Source: JAJPXC01 sp964562375 (lineage in GTDB: Bacteria; Bacteroidota; Bacteroidia; Bacteroidales; Muribaculaceae). From it: a stretch of DNA of 7,557 bases. Both the position numbers and the translations under genes were made by a program. The notes beneath the pieces are model-generated. The model was not told where the DNA came from. It worked only from the letters and a program-made list of their open reading frames with translations, and did not search any database. Where the stretch lies: the NCBI GenBank assembly GCA_964562375.1, contig CAZLSW010000113.1:1-7557 (forward strand), written 5' to 3'. This document shows, piece by piece, positions 4,639 to 7,557 of the stretch (its first letter is position 1; each line of letters begins with the position of its first letter).

Positions 4639-6135
4639 TTAGCTTTTGATCATGGAAACCATGTATCTTAAGTTTATTTTTCTGAATATCATAAGTTTAG
4701 AAACAATCACAAAAAGAATCGACACGATTATGCCATTAAGCAGTATATTCAATATAAGATGTTGCAACTCAAAATGGGGTAATACCCAATACGCAGCTAT
4801 AGTGACAATTATAGGGATGGTAGATTTTACCAAACACTCACGGTAGAAGAATTGGGTATCAAGATGCAATTTGTTTTTGAATATGTAGCTTTGAAACAGC
4901 ACTTTAGCGAACCCTCCGACGCTTATAGCGATACACACACCAACAGCCCCCCAATAAACAGCTAAAACACAAGACATTCCCAAGGTGATAATGCTAATCA
5001 CGCCAAAACCGATTGCTTGAATTTTGACAAAATCCTTGGCCACAATCATCTGAGTTCCAATCTGTTGGGAATACTCATAAAGTGCTGGCAACAATATTAG
5101 AATGGTGCATAGATACGATGGCGCAAAAGCCTTACCCAGCCAAAATTGGATAAACTCATGACCTACACATGTAAATCCGGTGACTACCAATCCCAAGGTA
5201 AACATCTGAAACTTACCAACTTTGATTAGCAATTGATTAATATCCCCCTCTTGATGATTAGCGATTTTTCGCGAGATGAGAGGGAGGAACAGGCCGTTTA
5301 GGGCTTCAGCCAAGAGATAGAAATAACCGCCGATCGTTGAGGCCGGCGTAAACAGGGATATTGCTATTGCGCCCGACACAATTCCCAAGATCGTGGGAGC
5401 CATATTGTACATGAATTTGTTGGCGAAGGCCATTATGGTAATCCATACCGAAAACGATAGGATTTTCTTATAGAACGACCTGCAATTGCTGGAAAACTCA
5501 GCCCGAAAGGTAATATCTTTGCGAATGATAAAAAATTTAATTACTATAACGGTAAGTCCTGCCGCGACATTAGCGAACACCAATGCCTCCACGCCCCAAT
5601 TCAGCGACAAGGCCACTACCACCAAACCAATGGTTAGGAACTTGCGCAATAGATCGCACACTTTAAGTTGTACAAATTTCTCATGGGATGAAAGCATTGC
5701 GTTTTGGGTCATTGCCGGGAAACTTATCACCGCAAACAAACCCACTATCGCGAACAATTTCTTGAACGTTGCTATCTCGCTTGCTGTCAGCTCAGCAAAG
5801 ATTGTATCGAGATTGAAATACAACACAATAACAACTATGAGAATTATTGCTGCTATCAGGTAGTATATCCTATAGGTTGCGCCCAAAATCCTTGACATGC
5901 TACTCATGTCTTTCTCGGCTCGGTATTTGGCCAAAAATCGGGTAAGCGAGGCGCTGATACCAAAATCGAGTACAAACAGGCTGATGAAAGAGGTTGCAAG
6001 TGCGTAAAGGCCATAATTGGCTTGGCCGATTTCTCTCACCATCCAAGGAGTGTACAACAATCCAGCAATAATATTCAGAATTATTGCTATATAGGAGATT
6101 ATGGCTCCTTTCTTTATTTGACTTCGAGAGCTCAC
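4639..6135 (-). CDS. wzx: Oligosaccharide flippase, Wzx/RfbX family
   Basis: This 498-aa membrane protein of the polysaccharide-transporter (MATE/MOP) superfamily is predicted to flip the undecaprenyl-linked repeat unit across the inner membrane. It has many hydrophobic helices along the whole length, about 12 to 14 by eye, including IISYIAIILNIIAGLLYTPW near the N-terminus. The following block (GLYALATSFISLFVLDFGIS...RFLAKYRAE) is typical of Wzx proteins. The start is GTG at 6133-6135: an in-frame TAA lies 9 nt upstream, and the first internal ATG would delete the first membrane helix. GTG overlaps the TGA of the preceding gene (GTGA), suggesting translational coupling. AT-rich, like the two genes upstream and unlike the cap enzymes. 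Function beyond family, and the sugar specificity, cannot be read from the sequence. Confidence 0.92.
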   Translation of the reverse strand: MSSRSQIKKGAIISYIAIILNIIAGLLYTPWMVREIGQANYGLYALATSFISLFVLDFGISASLTRFLAKYRAEKDMSSMSRILGATYRIYYLIAAIILIVVIVLYFNLDTIFAELTASEIATFKKLFAIVGLFAVISFPAMTQNAMLSSHEKFVQLKVCDLLRKFLTIGLVVVALSLNWGVEALVFANVAAGLTVIVIKFFIIRKDITFRAEFSSNCRSFYKKILSFSVWITIMAFANKFMYNMAPTILGIVSGAIAISLFTPASTIGGYFYLLAEALNGLFLPLISRKIANHQEGDINQLLIKVGKFQMFTLGLVVTGFTCVGHEFIQFWLGKAFAPSYLCTILILLPALYEYSQQIGTQMIVAKDFVKIQAIGFGVISIITLGMSCVLAVYWGAVGVCIAISVGGFAKVLFQSYIFKNKLHLDTQFFYRECLVKSTIPIIVTIAAYWVLPHFELQHLILNILLNGIIVSILFVIVSKLMIFRKINLRYMVSMIKS

Positions 6136-7031
6136 TTCCTGATTTTATGATAAATCTTTTTCACCCCTTGAAGGCCGTTCAACCTTATTTCTCTATACAG
6201 TCGGTCAATGGCTATACAAGATTTCATCACCTGCTTTACGATACGGCCCTTTAAAGTCGTTGGATTTACGTATAGGTACTTGTATCGTCTTTCAATATCC
6301 TTCTCTGATAATTCGCCAAGTTGGCCGAATTTCACGCCATCAATACCGTTCTCTTTAAACCACTGACGGTTTTTTGGCCGCCACTTCCCCCAACCAATCC
6401 CATATCCTTGTTGGTGTCCATTATAGTATGGAAAAATCATTGTAGCAATATCATCCTCATCCTTAGGTGAAAACCAAAGCAATTTTTCGGAGAGGGACAT
6501 TGACCGAATTGAACCTTGAGTTTCAAATTGCCAAGGTGATTCCGAAGGGTCAAGAATTGAAATTAAAAAATCCTTGCGCCAGACTGCTACTTGCGTATCA
6601 ATGCGGTAACTATGGTTTGGGGGACAAATACGGAAATCGCTTCCTTGATACTGCTCTCCCTCATGAATAGTTGCATAAGTAGACAACCGACACTCCACAA
6701 TTGACGCATCCTCATCCATCCAGTTTTTGCATCTCGATATTGCCTGATTATCAACGTTTCCTAATAAAAAGAAATCCTCCAGAGTAAAGATCACATACTT
6801 CTCTGGAATCCTTTGCAGAGCCTCAATGATTCTTTGGCTCCAAGGGATATTATCGGGAGCATTCAACGTAATTATATTGAGTCCCAGGCACCTATACGAG
6901 TGGGTTTCCGTGCTTAGGTAAATCTTGTCGGGATGCCCAGGCCAATACATTTTAATCAGCTCAAAAAAAGGATACCAGGCCGACCGATACTTGTCGCACG
7001 ATGCCACGAACAAAGCTATATCGTTACTCAT
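6132..7031 (-). CDS. Putative glycosyltransferase-like protein of unknown family
   Basis: I do not recognise a named family with certainty. The 299-aa protein is soluble, with no membrane helix or signal peptide. It starts IALFVASCDKYRSAWYPFF, a beta-strand followed by a CDKY motif, and continues with a second strand (KIYLSTETHS). An acidic motif, YVIFTLEDFFLLG, lies around residues 79-91 and resembles the metal-binding DxD-like site of GT-A glycosyltransferases. The C-terminal third is basic (from about 225, ending in KIYHKIRK), compatible with peripheral membrane attachment. The ATG at 7031 is preferred over a TTG one codon earlier. The position between an acetyltransferase and Wzx, with a 4-nt overlap with Wzx, supports a role in repeat-unit assembly. 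A glycosyltransferase is the best guess; another sugar-modifying role remains possible. Confidence 0.7.
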   Translation of the reverse strand: MSNDIALFVASCDKYRSAWYPFFELIKMYWPGHPDKIYLSTETHSYRCLGLNIITLNAPDNIPWSQRIIEALQRIPEKYVIFTLEDFFLLGNVDNQAISRCKNWMDEDASIVECRLSTYATIHEGEQYQGSDFRICPPNHSYRIDTQVAVWRKDFLISILDPSESPWQFETQGSIRSMSLSEKLLWFSPKDEDDIATMIFPYYNGHQQGYGIGWGKWRPKNRQWFKENGIDGVKFGQLGELSEKDIERRYKYLYVNPTTLKGRIVKQVMKSCIAIDRLYREIRLNGLQGVKKIYHKIRK

Positions 7032-7050
7032 CAATTTGGGAATTTGATAA

Positions 7051-7557
7051 TTATTCTGTTATCCCTTTCTGAGATGTGCGTTTGCCCTTGAATTGGATAG
7101 GATTGCCTACGGCTATGGTGTGGGGGGGGACGTCTTTAGCTACCACGGCTCCAGCCCCGATTACGGCACCATCTCCAATGTGAACTCCGGGCAAAATAAT
7201 TACTCTACGACCAATCCATACATCGTTTCCAATTACTACTTCTTGCTCGGCTGATGATCCTTGAGAAATAATAGTGCGATCAGCGTCGCGGAAATTATGA
7301 TTCACCGTGTATATTATTAAGTCGGGAGCTATTAAAACATTGTTCCCAATTGTCACTTTTCCAGCAACATGGCCATTAGAGCCAATGCCTGAATGGTCGC
7401 CGATGCTTAATCCATAAGAAAAAGTGACGTTATTGTCGATATAAAGGTCATTCCCCGCATGGCGGCAAATATGTTTGGCCAAGACTTGGCGTAATCGTCC
7501 TTGCCCTAAATTCATTTTACTAGCATTAGGAGGCAGATGTTTAACGATGTGATTATA
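7051..7557 (-). CDS. Acyltransferase of the left-handed beta-helix (hexapeptide) family, 5' end missing
   Basis: This is a CoA-dependent O-acetyltransferase of the maltose/NodL/WcaF-like type, probably acetylating a sugar of the polysaccharide. Hexapeptide turns (VTIGNNVLIA, VVIGNDVWIG, VHIGDGAVIGAGAVV) build the beta-helix, followed by the family ending VPPHTIAVGNP. The probable catalytic His is in YTVNHNF. An ATG at 7513-7515 would give 154 aa. However, the frame stays open to the window edge, and the upstream codons (YNHIVKHLPPNAS) look like the usual N-terminal part of such proteins. I therefore infer that the gene starts outside the window and list it as partial. It ends 19 nt before the glycosyltransferase-like gene, in the same AT-rich stretch. 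Confidence 0.88.
   Translation of the reverse strand, partial: YNHIVKHLPPNASKMNLGQGRLRQVLAKHICRHAGNDLYIDNNVTFSYGLSIGDHSGIGSNGHVAGKVTIGNNVLIAPDLIIYTVNHNFRDADRTIISQGSSAEQEVVIGNDVWIGRRVIILPGVHIGDGAVIGAGAVVAKDVPPHTIAVGNPIQFKGKRTSQKGITE

Overview
The window is part of a surface-polysaccharide (capsule or O-antigen type) gene cluster, most likely from a member of the Bacteroidales. The pointers are: no clear Shine-Dalgarno sites, two candidate Bacteroidetes-type -7 boxes (TAnnTTTG), a free-standing four-helix-bundle (23S rRNA intervening-sequence type) gene, and gene sequences typical of Bacteroidetes polysaccharide loci. The organism is inferred; there is no rRNA or other marker gene here.

Six genes lie on the minus strand and are read from right to left: an O-acetyltransferase of the left-handed beta-helix type (its 5' end runs off the right edge), an unrecognised 299-aa glycosyltransferase-like protein, a Wzx-type flippase, then three enzymes that together form the UDP-N-acetyl-L-fucosamine pathway: CapE/FnlA (4,6-dehydratase/5-epimerase), CapF/FnlB (reductase with a C-terminal cupin epimerase domain) and CapG/FnlC (UDP-sugar 2-epimerase of the WecB family). 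The first four genes are tightly packed (19-nt gap, 4-nt GTGA overlap, 10-nt gap), so they look like one transcript. There is a visible composition step near 4630: the cap enzymes are GC-rich, while the flippase, the glycosyltransferase-like gene and the acetyltransferase are AT-richer, as expected when a conserved sugar-nucleotide module is joined to strain-variable genes.

The most unusual part is what fills the gaps downstream of capE. Between capE and capF sits a small plus-strand gene for a four-helix-bundle protein, antisense to the operon and bracketed by heptamer tandem arrays in inverted orientation (4 units on the left, 11 to 12 on the right). The right array supplies the gene's stop codon and runs into a 23-bp inverted repeat that also encodes the last residues of CapE. 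Between capF and capG lies a cluster of GC-rich 45-bp palindromic units. An inverted copy sits in frame inside the capG N-terminus, so the capG start codon lies in the loop of a potential 28-bp RNA stem. Downstream of capG are decamer repeats in opposing orientation, and at the left edge eleven copies of TCCTG.

Together the enzymes would make UDP-L-FucNAc, build it into a repeat unit, O-acetylate a sugar and flip the lipid-linked unit across the inner membrane. What the four-helix-bundle cassette and the repeat elements do is unknown, and they are the best candidates for something undescribed.
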